From: Sapria himalayana
Lineage: Eukaryota > Streptophyta > Magnoliopsida > Malpighiales > Rafflesiaceae
NCBI GenBank assembly: GCA_029783825.1
Contig: JAREIK010002044.1
Coordinates: 49,046 to 113,045 of the forward strand
Length of the DNA: 64,000 nucleotides
Reading direction: 5' to 3'
Both the position numbers and the translations under genes were made by a program. Positions 14,801 to 26,811 of this stretch are shown in pieces; within the stretch, counting starts at the first letter, position 1, and the number at the start of each line of letters is the position of its first letter. The notes below the pieces were generated by a model that was not told where the DNA came from, did not search any database, and saw only the letters and a list, made by a program, of their open reading frames with translations.

Positions 14801-17050
14801 CGCACACATACACACAGACAGTCACATAAATAGATAGATAGACAAACACACAAACACATAGATAGATAGATAGATAGATAGATAGACAAACAGATTGATT
14901 GATAGATAGATAGATAGGTACGTAGATATAGGATAGACACAAAGAGATAGACATTTAGAAAGATAAATAGATAGACATATAGACAAATAGACAAATAGAT
15001 AGATAGACTTATAGAAAAATTGATAAATAGATAGACAAATAGTTAGATAAGAGATATACTAATAAACAGATTAAGAGATTGATAGATATACAAATAGAGA
15101 GATAGACAAATAAATAGAAAATCCATATAGACATATTGATAGATAGACTGATAGGCAAATAGACAAATAAATAGATAGACAAATAGATAGATATATATAT
15201 AAATATACATGTAAATAGTTAAAATGATAGATAGATAGACAGATAGAGAAATGATACATAGATATATAGATAGATAGACAAATACATGGATAGATAGATA
15301 GATAGACCGATAGATATATAGACATATACACAAATAGAAAGATAGAAAGATTCTCACATTGAATGATAGATAGATAGAAAGTAGATAGAAAAAGAGTTGA
15401 ATCTATAAACAGATAGCTAGATTGTGATATAGACAGATATTCCATATAAATAGATACACAGATAGACAGATAGATCGATTGATAAATTGACAAATAGAAA
15501 GATAGGCAGATAGATAGATCGACAGATAGATAGATAGATTGATAGATAAATAGACTAATAGACTAATAGACAAATAGACATTTAGACAGACAGATAGATA
15601 TATAGATAGATAGGCAAATATATAGATGGATAGATAAATAAATAGACAAATAGATAGATAGACAGATAGACAAATAGATAAATAAATAGATAGACATATA
15701 GACAAATAGAGAGATTGACTGATAGACAGTTAGATAGATAGACAGATAGACATATACACAAATAGAAAGATACAAAGATAATAAGATAATTAGATAGAAA
15801 GATAGACAAGTAAATAGATAAAAAGATAAATTGTAAAATAGATAGACAAATAGAAAATTAGAAAAAGAGACCGTATAGATAGATAGACAGATAGACATAT
15901 AAAAAGAAAGACAGGTAAACAGATGGACAGATAGACAGATAAATGGATAGATAGGTCGACAGTAAAATAGATATAAAAAAGACAGATAATTTGATAGATA
16001 AATTGATAGATAGACAAATAGACAAAAAACAAGATGGACAGATAGATTGATTCATAAACAGATAGACAGGTACACATATAGATATAAGACAGATAGAAAA
16101 TAATATAAATAGACAAATTGTCAGATAGATGGATAGATGGATAGATAGATATATAGACAGACAGATAAATAGATAGATAGATAGAAGACAAATCGACATA
16201 TATACATATAGTTAGATAGACAGCTAAATAGATAGATAGATAGATAGACAAATAAATAGATACATATATAGACAGATAGACAGATATACAGATAGACAAA
16301 AAGAGAGATAGACAGATCGACAGATAGATAGATAAATAGATAGATAGGCAGCTAGAAAGATAGACAAATAGACAGATAAATAAAAAGTTAAATAGATAGA
16401 CAAATAAATAGATATATAGATAGATAGATAGATAAAAGATAGAATGATAGAATGATAGATAGACAAATATGAAGATAGACAGATAGACAGACAGACAGAT
16501 AGATAGATAGATAGATAGATAGAACTATACAAGAATAGATAGATAAAAAGATACTCAGATAATTATATAGACTGCTAGACAAGTAGATTAATAAAGAGAT
16601 AAACCACGAAAAAAATAGATAGTTAGAGATATAGATAGATAGACCATATAGATAGATTGTTAGATAAACAAATAGATAGATAGCTAGTTAGATAGATGGA
16701 TAGATAGACATATAGAAAGAGATAGAGAGAGAGATAGATATATTGATAGACAGACATATAAATATATAGATAGATAGAAAGACAGATAGACAGATAGACA
16801 GATAGATAAATAGACAGATACACAGATACACAGATACACAGATACATAGATAGACAGATGCATAGATAAACAGATAAATAGATATACAGACAGACAGATA
16901 CACAGGTACATAGATAACAGATACATAGATAAACAGATAAATTGATATACAGATAGACAGATACATAGAAACAAAGATAGATAGATACATAGATAGACAG
17001 ATAAATAGATATACAGATAGACAAATAGTCAGATATATAGACAGATAGAC
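14800..17050 (-). repeat. Higher-order unit 2 of the inverted GATA array
   Basis: This is the second copy of the unit described at 12110-14800, about 2.2 kb long. Matches continue through TAGTCA at 14771 and 17026. It has small internal differences and lacks one segment of about 440 bp present in unit 1. Confidence 0.8.
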
Positions 17051-17084
17051 AAATAAACAGATAGACAGATAGACAAATAGACAA

Positions 17085-17116
<32 letters not shown>

Positions 17117-17721
17117 ATAGATGGACAAATAGTTAGATCGATAGATTAACAGAAAGACATTTAGATAGAAGATATAAAGATAAAAATAAAAAGATAGATA
17201 AATTCTTAGATAGCTAGTTAGACAGATAGATAGAAGATAGATAGACAAATATACATAGAGCGAGATACACATATGGATAGATAAATAAATGTATAGATAG
17301 ATAGAAAGTCAGATAGACAAATTGATAGATAGACTGATAGTTAGATAGATTGATAGATAAATAAATAGACACATCGACAAATCGAAAGAAAGATAGATAG
17401 ATAGACCGATAGACAAATAGATAGACAAATGATAGACAGATGGATAGACAAATAGATAGATAGACACATAGATAGATAAACATACGATAGATTGATAGAT
17501 AGATAGTTAGATAGACTGATACATAGATAGCCAAATATACAGATAGATATATTATAGATAGACAGTTAGGCAGATTGATATATAGTCGAATTGATAGATA
17601 AATAGACAGATAGAATAATATATAGCCAGATAGCCAGATAGCTAGATGGGTAGATAGACAGATAGATATATACACAGATAGTTAGATAGATAGATAGATA
17701 GATAAGTAGAAAGATAGATAT

Positions 17722-18680
17722 GAATACAAAAAAATTCCTCTATAGCTAGAGACAATTCCCTAAATAAATGGGCATTTTATGTCATAAATGGAATATGGAG
17801 ATGGGTTACCGACAGATCATTTCCCTTTCTAAAGTGCTCCTCGCTAAAATATACTAAGGGAAAGTGTCACTCGCTAAAAATTTAGCGACAGAAAAATCCC
17901 TAGCTAAAAAAAATAATTATCATTGCAAAATTAGAAAGCTAAATGATATTCTTCATCGCTAAATGGAAATTACAACGAAAGATTCCCCACGCTAAAGTGC
18001 ATGTTGCAAAATAATAGCAACGGAAATATTTCTAGCTAAATAAATTTAGTGATGGAAAAAATCCATCGCTAAAATAAAGATATCCTTTGCTAATTTAGTA
18101 AGGGATTTTCTCTAGCTAAATTAGATAAGAAAATTTTTCTATCTAATTAATAAGGGAATTTTTGCTAGCAAATTTAGATAGGGAAAATTTTCTATATTAA
18201 CTAGGGAATTTTCCTTAGCTATTTTAATTTCAAAACTATTTTTAGAATTTAATTTAATTTAAAATTTTTAAATTAAATAATTTGATATTTTTATTTTAAA
18301 TTGAATAAAAATAGAAACTATAAATGATAATTTATAATTAAAAAAAATAAATTTATTTAATAACTTATTCTAATACAATATTTTACATAATAAAAAAAAT
18401 AATACAATTTTATTGCTTCTTATTCATCAATGTATCTACTGACAGTGCATAAAGTATAATCTATCCATTCATTGATGATGCTTTATCTTCCTCTACTCCT
18501 TTGATTACTATTTTTCTACTACGACAAAGCTATCCGAGACATGGCATATCATGTATTGTGAAAAATCATATTACTTATATAAGCTTTGTATGGGGAACAA
18601 TGTGATACCATATCTGTAAGAAATTTAAACCACTCAATCAATTTAAAATAAAAAATAGTAATGTTTTGATAAATATATAA
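17722..18680 (+). mobile_element. CACTA left terminus and subterminal region, copy 1 (diverged)
   Basis: It starts GAATACAAAAAAATTCC, a decayed version of the CACTACAAAAAAAT terminus seen at 58913. TAGCGA, AGCTAAAT and TCGCTAAA motifs follow in both orientations to about 18230, the usual layout of CACTA subterminal repeats. The segment aligns along its length with 22692-23575, including the stretch around 18430-18630 with TTATTCATCAATGTATCTAC and GACAAAGCT. The first CAC is lost, so this end is probably inactive. No 3-bp target duplication could be assigned. Confidence 0.8.
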
Positions 18681-18859
18681 GACTATATTTATCAAAACAT
18701 ACTAGTATTACACTCGTAAATATATATTACTTATACAAAAAGTAATGTTTTGTATGGGGAAGCTTTGTATGAGTCACTGTAGTATATATGTAAATATATA
18801 CTAGTATTGCACTCGTGCATATATTACTGCTGTATATGTATATAAAAATTGTAGTATTA

Positions 18860-18955
18860 TTTGTACATATATACTTAGTACAAATATACTCAGAATATAT
18901 GTACATAAAATATTGTAGTATTATATGTATGTATATTCTGAGTATATACGTAAGT
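18860..18955. repeat. AT-rich inverted repeat
   Basis: TACTCAGAATATA on the left is matched by TATATTCTGAGTA on the right, about 30 bases apart, within TA-rich sequence. It could form a hairpin. No gene is attached to it. Confidence 0.55.
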
Positions 18956-18965
18956 ATATACCATA

Positions 18966-19400
18966 TTTGTTTCTGTTGCTACTATTACCGCTGTTGCTGC
19001 CGCTGTTGCCGCTGCTCTCACTATCACTACCGTTGCCGCTGCTTCCACTGCCACTACCACTGCCTCCGCCTGCTTCCGCCACTTTCGTCGGTGCCACCAG
19101 TGCCGCTTTTGCTACCTGTGCGACCGGTGTAGCTGGTGCAGCCGGTGCCACCGGTGCTGCTGATGCCACTGGTGTCACCACTACCATCAATGCTGCCACT
19201 GATGCCACCACTGACATCAATGTCACCACTGCCACCACTACCACCACTGAGGCCCCTGCTCCCGTTGCTGGTGCTACCATAGTTGCCGTTGCTGCTAGTG
19301 CTATTGGTGCTGCCGCTACTGCAGCTGTTGCCATTGCTATCGATGCCGCCGCCGCCACCATTCTGTCGATGCCGCCGCCACTGCTGCTGCCAAAATAATC
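18966..19400. other. GC-rich trinucleotide (GCC/GCT/ACC) repeat island
   Basis: An isolated island rich in GCC, GCT, ACC and ATC triplets in otherwise AT-rich DNA. Both strands are open: the minus strand reads about 170 residues of Ala/Val followed by Gly/Ser, and the plus strand about 157 residues of Leu/Pro then Ala/Thr. Openness on both strands is expected for a triplet repeat without A/T-rich codons and does not show a gene. I recognise no domain. It could be a captured CpG-rich exon or promoter fragment, or a trinucleotide minisatellite. Confidence 0.6.
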
Positions 19401-20070
19401 AACTAATATTTTTATAAATAACTCAAAAAACCTCAACAAACTTTTCTATTTCCCAAAATTAGTATTCTAGATATTTATATACCAATTTAAGTAATAGATT
19501 GTGGTTTGTCTTTTATTTTTATTTTATTATTATTCTAGTTTATGGCTGGAAGAATCAAATAAGTAGGGTGCCCCAATGACCCAATCCTTTATATTTCTAT
19601 CAATGGGCTAAGTTTATTATTGGAAATGATTGTGATTTTTATTAATTAAGTTAATGTATTTTATTGGGATGTACATTTTTCTTTGAACAATTCTAATTAT
19701 GATATAAATATAAAATAGAAAAATATCTTTATAAAAATATATTTCAGAAATTCCTGAAATATTCGTTGAGAAAAGTTTTCAAAAAATAACAAAAAATATT
19801 CAAAAGTTTCTAGACTATTGAACACTATTTTAGTCATGGTGAGGCACGAGTCTCATTGAGACACACCTTGCCTGAGGTTGGAAGAATGCATGCCAAAGGT
19901 GTACCTTGTGATGGTGCATTGTGTGAGGTCACACAAACAGCAAAAGCACTCCTTTCCTTGTAACACCGATGCTGTTAGAATTTACAAATAACCAAATATT
20001 ACTCTAGAATGCTAATGAAGCAGACATGTGCACATTAGATACAATCATCAAAAATAAGAACATGTCATAC
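19401..20070. other. No gene seen
   Basis: AT-rich DNA between the triplet island and the BRWD-like fragment. A moderately GC-richer stretch at about 19850-19970 has no open frame that I recognise. Confidence 0.6.
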
Positions 20071-20410
20071 CTTTCCACAACCTTGGTGTAACTCAATGGG
20101 AATGATATGCCATCATCATTTTCATCCCGACTATGTTTTCCATTCCTAGAATACCAAGCATGATATCTTCTTGTAACAGCCGATGTTCAAGAAGTTCATT
20201 CCAAAGTTGTCCATAGGTTCTCTGACATGGCACAGAAGGGATAAATTGCATAATTAAAAAGTACAGTTCTCTAAGATCAATTTCCATGTCTGTGTCACAT
20301 TTCATTATATGAAGTCTATCTGGATCGCTGGGTTTAACATTTGCATTCAGCTTAATTTAAAGAGCCAAAGGATTCTTTCTAATGGTAGGTGCATTGTCCA
20401 CCAATTTAAT
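20071..20410 (-). pseudogene. BRWD-like WD40/bromodomain protein, N-terminal exon fragment
   Basis: The minus strand reads an N-terminal segment with MEIDLRELYFLIMQF, then CQRTYGQLWNELLEHRLL, closely resembling the N-terminus of plant WD40-repeat/bromodomain proteins of the BRWD/PHIP type, which are thought to be chromatin-associated. After HRLL a one-base deletion shifts the frame, and the expected continuation RRYHAWYSRNGKHS then DENDDGISFPLSY is found in the next frame. A stop lies upstream (after NPLAL). A plausible splice donor GTATGA follows the VVER codons at 20070. Neither WD40 repeats nor the bromodomain are present, so only the first coding exon is here. It lies within CACTA-flanked DNA on the same strand as the other captured pieces. 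The family assignment is from memory of the conserved N-terminal block. Confidence 0.8.
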
Positions 20411-21142
20411 CTACCGGTGCCCCATGATGCATGAAATCTTACCAGCATATATAACATGTCAATGTCATTACACATTTAGAATTATGTACATGCGATTATA
20501 AACACATGCACGATTAATGGAATGAAGTTAGATTCAAACAAGCATATAGCTTCGAATGATTATATCTATCTAGTAGAAGCTTAATCGGTTACCTAGTCTT
20601 TCCCACGATAGTAAGACAATCTCTTAGACATATGAAAGCGATGAGTTGACAGAATAAAACATTATTATGATAATGATATTACCTTTAATTGAATTGATAT
20701 GTTCCAATAAACGTTACGTATTGAAGACTCGTCAACCTCCATGTAGTGAAATTCCTCATTGAAAGAGGATCATGAAAACTAACCAAAGAAAAATATGTTT
20801 GTGAAATACCCAATTAGTGGTTATTTTTGTTTTCTTGAATTGTAATTGGTTTTACTTATTGGAAGGATTCCAGAGAGACCAGTTTTTCTTCTTCGATTTC
20901 TCCAGAATGATTGCTTACTTTTTTTTTCTTTTTTATCTAAGCCCTTTAAGTTTATATTTCGAAGGAAGAAGAAAAATCAAATGATTTGCTTTAGAAGTAG
21001 AACTATGCTATGGACAGTCAATACCAGTAGCCCAAAAATATCATATATATTGTTACTTCTATGGTAAAAAATTTTATTTGTAACACTTTTTATATGTAAA
21101 CATTTTTTTTAATCTAACACTCTTATATTTCAGAGCGAGAGC
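20411..21142. other. No gene seen
   Basis: AT-rich sequence with short unrecognised frames only. It may contain introns or flanks of the captured BRWD-like locus. Confidence 0.55.
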
Positions 21143-22335
21143 CTATAAATACTCATCAACATAGGCCATGCAAGGCCAATAATCTATTCTAATATGAACC
21201 AAAGTAGACACAAAACCAACTTCCATCTTGAAAGGCAGATGAAACCTCGGAGGGAGAAATATCAAAACAAGAAAAGACCCCATTTTCATTTTCCCCTCCT
21301 GCAATCTCCTGTTCATTTCCACAAGAGAGATACAAGAGGCCCCCACCATGATCATCATGTTCATGATGGTGATGATGAAGATCAAGAACATTATGATCAT
21401 GATGATGATGATGATGATGATCAAGATGATGATGAAACCTACTTGTAGAACTATGATCATCAAGAAAACAATATGGCATTGCATCTTTTCATACAATAAC
21501 ATTGATAACTCCTCTATTCTTCACCAAATCAAGTAGATGATTGCCAACCATGCCAATAATTAATGGACCCATATGAGTTTCGACAGCATGGATCACAGTA
21601 TCTGCATTAACATGAAGCAGTTTAACAGAATAGACCCCCTTGATAGCTACGGCATGCTTGCCTCCACGGAGAAGAAATGTTTCTTGCCTGATAATGGAGG
21701 AGGATTAACAAGCTTCCCATAGAGCAGCAAACAACTACAAGTAGTAAAATGGAGCTGTTTCTCTTGGGTTTTAGTTTTGCAGAGACATGCAGCTGTGAGA
21801 AAGATGTCCACTATACCAACCATAATGGGCTAGATAGGACCAGAGATGACTTGCCCATTTTTCAAGCTTGCTTCTACAGTGCCACCAACTACACCTGACT
21901 TTGGTTCCTTGGGCTCCAAATCAAGAGTTACGGTGGCTCTGAATGGTTCATCTTCATCAACATCGAGTCTGTGAGAGATGACCTTATAGAGTTCCTTTAG
22001 AAGGAAGGGAACGTAACAAGATGGGATTGATCAATAGGGGTAGGAGGATGAAAACTTGACAACTTTCACGTATAGAGCAGGGAGAGAATCAACGTCACCT
22101 TCCCATGGGTGGTTCGATGGCTCGGATTCAAATTTCAGTCTATAGTGTATTCTGATGGTCGGTCGCAGCATGGTTTGCAGATTAGGAATGTCAGAGAAGT
22201 GTTGAGTTAAAATGTTTAAGATTTTAGAGAATTTCAAATCCATTATGCATAATCATTCTTGTAGATGATTGATTTGTTTGGGTCCCAAGAAGGCATCAGA
22301 ATCAGCTGGGATGTTGAGATTCATCTTGTCATATG
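21143..22335 (-). pseudogene. Unrecognised captured gene fragment with a His-rich segment
   Basis: Several minus-strand pieces read as protein-like but broken sequence. About 22330-22030 reads a piece with IHYRLKFESEPSNHPWEGD then LPALYVKVVKFSSSYP. About 21970-21840 reads a piece containing EPFRATVTLDLEPKEPKSG. About 21690-21490 reads FLLRGGKHAVAIKGVYSVKL and HMGPLIIGMVGNHLLDLV, then a stop. After that stop, at about 21430-21350, comes a run of His/Asp residues encoded by CATGAT-type codons. The composition and base content are gene-like compared with the flanks, but I do not recognise the family, and stops and frame changes separate the pieces. It may be one gene with introns or several fragments. 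Confidence 0.45.
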
Positions 22336-22691
22336 AACATCGAGGTTCTATACAGTCAAGGTCTGCGGCTAACATACACAAGGATCAACATTGATGCACT
22401 AATAATGTTCGAATTTTCTCAAGGTGAATGTATGATCAGAGGCTCGGAGATTTACTTGTTTTGGGACAATCTTGAGGGCCCTGAAGGTTCAAAAAAGGAT
22501 CGAACATGGCAACATTTCATGTCGTTGCTCGTAAAATTCAAGATTGAGCATTATTTTTTTCTTGGCAAACATCTTAGTATTCGCAGGTATACCCTCGCAC
22601 TATCTCGAACCTCCAGATCTGGGAAAAATGATAAGTAAATGCAAGAAGGTGGAACAATTGGAAGAAAAGTCTAGAACTATGGTGATGGGAC

Positions 22692-23575
22692 TACTACAAG
22701 AAAAATCCCATATAGCTTGGGAGAATTACCTAGCTAAATGGTCATTTTTTATTACTAAATGCGATATAGCGACGGATTACCAAAGGATCAGTTTCCCATC
22801 TAAAGTGCTCCTTGCTAAAATTTAGCGAGAGAAAGTGTCCCTAGCTAAAAATTTAGCGATGGAAAAATTTCTTGCTAAAAAAGACAAATTTCCTAGCTAA
22901 ATTAGCAAGCTAAATGAGATTTTCCATCGCTAAACAAAAATAACGACAAAAAATTCCCAAGCTAAAGTATTGGTTGCTAAATTTTAGTGATGGAAATAGT
23001 CCCTATCTAAATAAATTTAGCGACGAAAAAATCCATAGCTAAATTTAAGATTTCCCTTGCTAAATTAGCTAGGGAATTTGCCCTAGCTAATTTAGCAATG
23101 GAATTTTCCCTTGCTAATTTAGCAAGAGATTTTTCCCTAGCTATTTTTATTTCAAAACTATTTTCAAAATTTAATTTATTTTAAAATTTTTAATTAAATA
23201 ATTTAATATTTTTATATCAAATTGAATAAAAAATGAAACTATAAATAATTTATAATAAACAAAAAATAAAATCATTTAATAACTTATTCTAATTCAATAT
23301 TTTACATAATTGAAACAAAAAAATAACAAAATTTTATTATATCTTATTCATCAATGTATCTACCGATAGTACATAAAGTATAATATATCCATTCATTGAT
23401 ATTGCTTTTTCTCCCTCTGCTCCTCTGATCACCATTTTTCTACTGCGACAAAGCTGTACGAGTCACTGCACGTAATGTCTAGTGAAAAATCTCATCATGC
23501 ATATAAGCTTTGTATGTAGAAAAATATGGTATCATATCTGCAAGAAATTTAAACCACTGAGTCAAATTTATAAAA
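22692..23575 (+). repeat. CACTA left subterminal region, copy 2
   Basis: It aligns with 17722-18640 from the terminus through the TCATCAATGTATCTACC and GACAAAGCT landmarks. TTTAGCGA and TAGCTAAA motifs alternate to about 23150, followed by an AT-rich stretch. CACTA transposases bind such subterminal motifs. Confidence 0.85.
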
Positions 23576-24057
23576 AATTATTTTTAATTAAAATTTAGAA
23601 ATCCAAAACATAAATCTACCAAAATAATATCTTTACACCCAACCCAAATAATTAAAATGACTGTATTAGTAATAGTGATCATAAATAGAATTATTGTGAC
23701 CAATACATACATACATATACAGATACCAAGACATTTCAACACACACATGAATTGATGTGGGCATAAGAAAAATACCAAGAAAGCATACTAAATGAACTGT
23801 TTCATTACATACATACATACATATATCATATGTGCAGATGCATATACAATGTCTGGAGTAAGCATAGGCACAACAGGAACTAGCCTAGAGCCTTTGGGTT
23901 CAATGGCAGATGGTTCTGATTTTAATTAGGATGAGAAGATCATAGTTAGGCCACAAACAGTCACATACTAGAAACCTTTAGAATAAATAAATTCTAAACC
24001 AACAAGATCAAAAACCTAGAATGATAAAAAAAAGCTACCACTCTGGCATGTCCTTGA
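23576..24057. other. No gene seen
   Basis: AT-rich sequence with ACATACATAC words. A minus-strand stretch near 23950-23850 could be a further exon of the kinase fragment, but I see no recognisable motif. Confidence 0.5.
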
Positions 24058-24569
24058 TCAGGTGTTGATGGATTGTGCATGTAGTGAATGATAGATATTA
24101 GCTGCCGTGGGGCGGTCAGCAGGATTATCTTATGTGCATCAGTAAAATAGGTCCACCAAAACTTTCTAGGTTGCTGCATCACCTTCAGGACCATATGTTG
24201 TGGTGCTCATGTTGGTGCTGGTCCTACTGGACCCATTGGTTGATGCCAACATTTCCAGTACTTCTGTCAGTCTGGGCCATTTGCCACTCTGCTTATTTTC
24301 ATGTTCAAAAAAGAGAGAAAAAGAAAATGACTCTATCAAATCAATCATAGTAATTCATACATATAAAATTATACACAAAAGTTGCCTCTAGAGGCTTGCC
24401 AATTTGAAGCTCTAGTACACCATAATATGGCACTTGTAAAGTCAACAATTCCACGAGATGGCATCCAAATGACCAAATATCTACTTCCTACAATCACTGA
24501 TGTAGGCTACACACCCAAGTTATATTCCTAGGAAAAGATCATCTCAATAATTAAATTAAGAATATGAAT

Positions 24570-24575
24570 ATAGGG

Positions 24576-24659
<84 letters not shown>

Positions 24660-24882
24660 TAAATGTGTGTGCATACATATTTTTATATATAAACACACAC
24701 ACATTTAACATGAGTGTGTGTGTGTGTGTGTGTTTGTTTGTTAAATGTGTATACATACAAAAGATACAAGTCGGGACTTAGATGATAATGATGCCATGGA
24801 AATAATCTGATGATAATAATTATAAATTTTAGCATTTCAATGAAAAGCCAAATTACATAAATGAATATGAATAAAGAAAATT

Positions 24883-24916
<34 letters not shown>

Positions 24917-24924
24917 GATAAATA

Positions 24925-24955
<31 letters not shown>

Positions 24956-25230
24956 GTATATGCATATGTATATATAAAGACACATTTAATATGTGTGTGT
25001 GTGTGTGTTAAATGCATATAATTACAAAACTTACAAGTCATGACTTAGATGATTGATGATACCAAAAATATAATTTGATAATAAATATAAATTCTAATAT
25101 TTCAATGAAAACCAAATTACACTAAAGAATATGAATAAAAAAGATTATATATATATATTAAATGTATGTGTCTCTGTGTGTGTGTGTGTGTGTGTTAAAT
25201 GTGTGTGTGTGTGTGTGTGTACACACATCG
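24570..25230. repeat. Tandem (AC/TG/TA)-rich repeat, about three copies, in the kinase intron
   Basis: A unit of about 260-290 bp starting GAATATGAATA, followed by an (AC)n or (TA)n run, TTAAATGTGTGTG and ACAAGTC-GACTTAGATGAT, occurs at about 24570, 24863 and 25126. The first copy has the longest run, nearly 60 bases of AC. The third is shortened. Confidence 0.8.
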
Positions 25231-26295
25231 ATTTCAAACCAAAATAAAAGAAAAGTGTGACATGAGATTGAAAAACAATCATGATATATGTATCATTAAT
25301 TTAATATAAATCATTAATTATTAATTAGTGTCAAGGTATTAAATTAGCCATTTTAAGGAACAAGCCACTGACAGTAAGAAATATCAATGAAACTAAGATC
25401 AAGCATTATTTGTGATATTTAAATATCAAAAAATTTTAAAAAAATCAAATAAAATAATTACATGATCATTCATATATTATGAAACTAAGTTTCATACAAC
25501 CAAAAAATAATATGTACAAGAAATGAATGTGACAAAAAATAGCGAGATGAATAAATAATAAGACTAAGAAAAAAAAATTAAAAATATACTTATTAAAAAT
25601 AACATAAGATAGCTCATATAAATAATAAAATAAGAGAACTATTGAAAAATAAAATATTCAAACAATGGAAAAAAGATAGAAATAGACCAAAAGGTAATTG
25701 GATTAAAATTATAAATAATAATTTAACATTTCAAAAATTAAGAGTTGCGTAAATTTTAATAGATTAAACTTTAAGGGCATCATTTATATAGTCATCCTTG
25801 AGGGATTAGAAAAATACTTGTTTGTTTTTAATTTTTATTTGAATAATACTCCTAATACAATTTCATCAAGAAACCATATTTTATTAAAAACTAAAATACA
25901 TATGAACGGAATTTCGTAAGTATAGATTAGTAAAACTAATAGGGCATTAATGATTAATAATTATGAGGGATTAAAAATTATAATTAGGTAATATAGTTTG
26001 ATAATGATTATGATAAATTTTAACTCAAAATTCCTAGATAAGTAATTTATAAATATAGCCACATAATTCTGAATGAGAGTTTAAATCATGAACACATAAA
26101 TTATAGATTGGTAAAAATTTAAATGAGGACAAAAGATAAACATGTATTAAATAAAAGTGTCAGAATTTATCAAAAAAAACATTATACATAAAAAATTAAA
26201 CTCAAATGATAATATTAAGAATTCACTTACATTAATTTTAGTTTTTTGAGAAAACCCAAAATGATATATAATATATGCATACATACATATAAGCA

Positions 26296-26318
26296 CACAC
26301 ACACACACACACACACAA
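26296..26318. repeat. (AC)n microsatellite
   Basis: A run of about 11 AC dinucleotides immediately downstream (on the minus strand) of kinase block 1, within its presumed intron. Confidence 0.9.
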
Positions 26319-26811
26319 ATTTATAGATCAATATGGAAAATAAAAAAAAGAAATCATGCCAAGCCATCGAGATAATATTGGTGCATGGCCAAAAGAACCT
26401 CAGGAGCCATCCACCGAGGCATTCCAACACATGAATCGGAAGGCTATATTCTGCTATGAGCAATGCAACACGTGTGGAATGGTGAACGGATGGGAAGTGC
26501 TCGATCAGAATCACACAACTTCACAATTGACTTCCCATCCTTTTTCTCACTATCTAAATCGATCAGCATATTTTCGCTCTTTATGTCCCTGTGTATTATG
26601 TACTTTGAATGTAACTCTACCAATGCACTTGCAACATCTCGGGCAATGCTTAAAGCCAATTCCATTCCACGGGCATGTGCTTTTCTCCATCATTTGATAT
26701 TTTCACCATATAACTCTACAATAAAAAGGCAAGCACGCACATATTACATGGCCTTCCGAAGACACCCACATCAAGATATATAGATATATATATAGATAAA
26801 TAGAAAGATGA

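Larger units (their letters stand above)
11671..17721 (-). repeat. GATA/GACA array, inverted polarity
   Basis: The + strand now reads TAGA/CAGA, the reverse complement of every other array in the window. The block ends directly at the diverged CACTA left terminus at 17722. Minus-strand open frames here have the same Ser-Ile-Tyr-Leu composition as in the + polarity arrays and are not genes. Internally it contains a two-unit higher-order duplication. Confidence 0.95.
24058..26715 (-). pseudogene. Plant LRR-type protein kinase, kinase-domain fragment with introns
   Basis: Three exon-like blocks on the minus strand together read most of a kinase domain. Block 1 (26715-26350) begins after a TGTAG acceptor and contains IARDVASALVELHS, the catalytic loop HRDIKSENMLIDLDS, KLCDSDRA in place of the usual activation motif, and GMPRWMAPEVLLAMH. 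Block 2 (24487 to about 24390) reads EVDIWSFGCHLVELLTLQVP with no stop. Block 3 (24288-24058), after an AAGCAG acceptor, reads GKWPRLTEVLEML and ends DNPADRPTAANIYHSL. The order matches the C-terminal kinase region of a plant leucine-rich-repeat kinase family. A five-base duplication (GGAAT) after MPVE shifts the frame, stops lie after HSRI and at several sites in block 3, and the N-lobe and LRRs are absent. The 1.9-kb intron between blocks 1 and 2 is full of microsatellites. Confidence 0.85.

Noticed and set aside
1..17721. CRISPR-like or phase-variable repeat array
   Set aside because: Repeats are tetranucleotide without uniform spacers, and the surrounding genes are plant nuclear. No prokaryotic feature is present.
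21194..21536. Plus-strand Asp/His- and Met-rich frames
   Set aside because: They are antisense readings of the CATGAT codon run on the minus strand.
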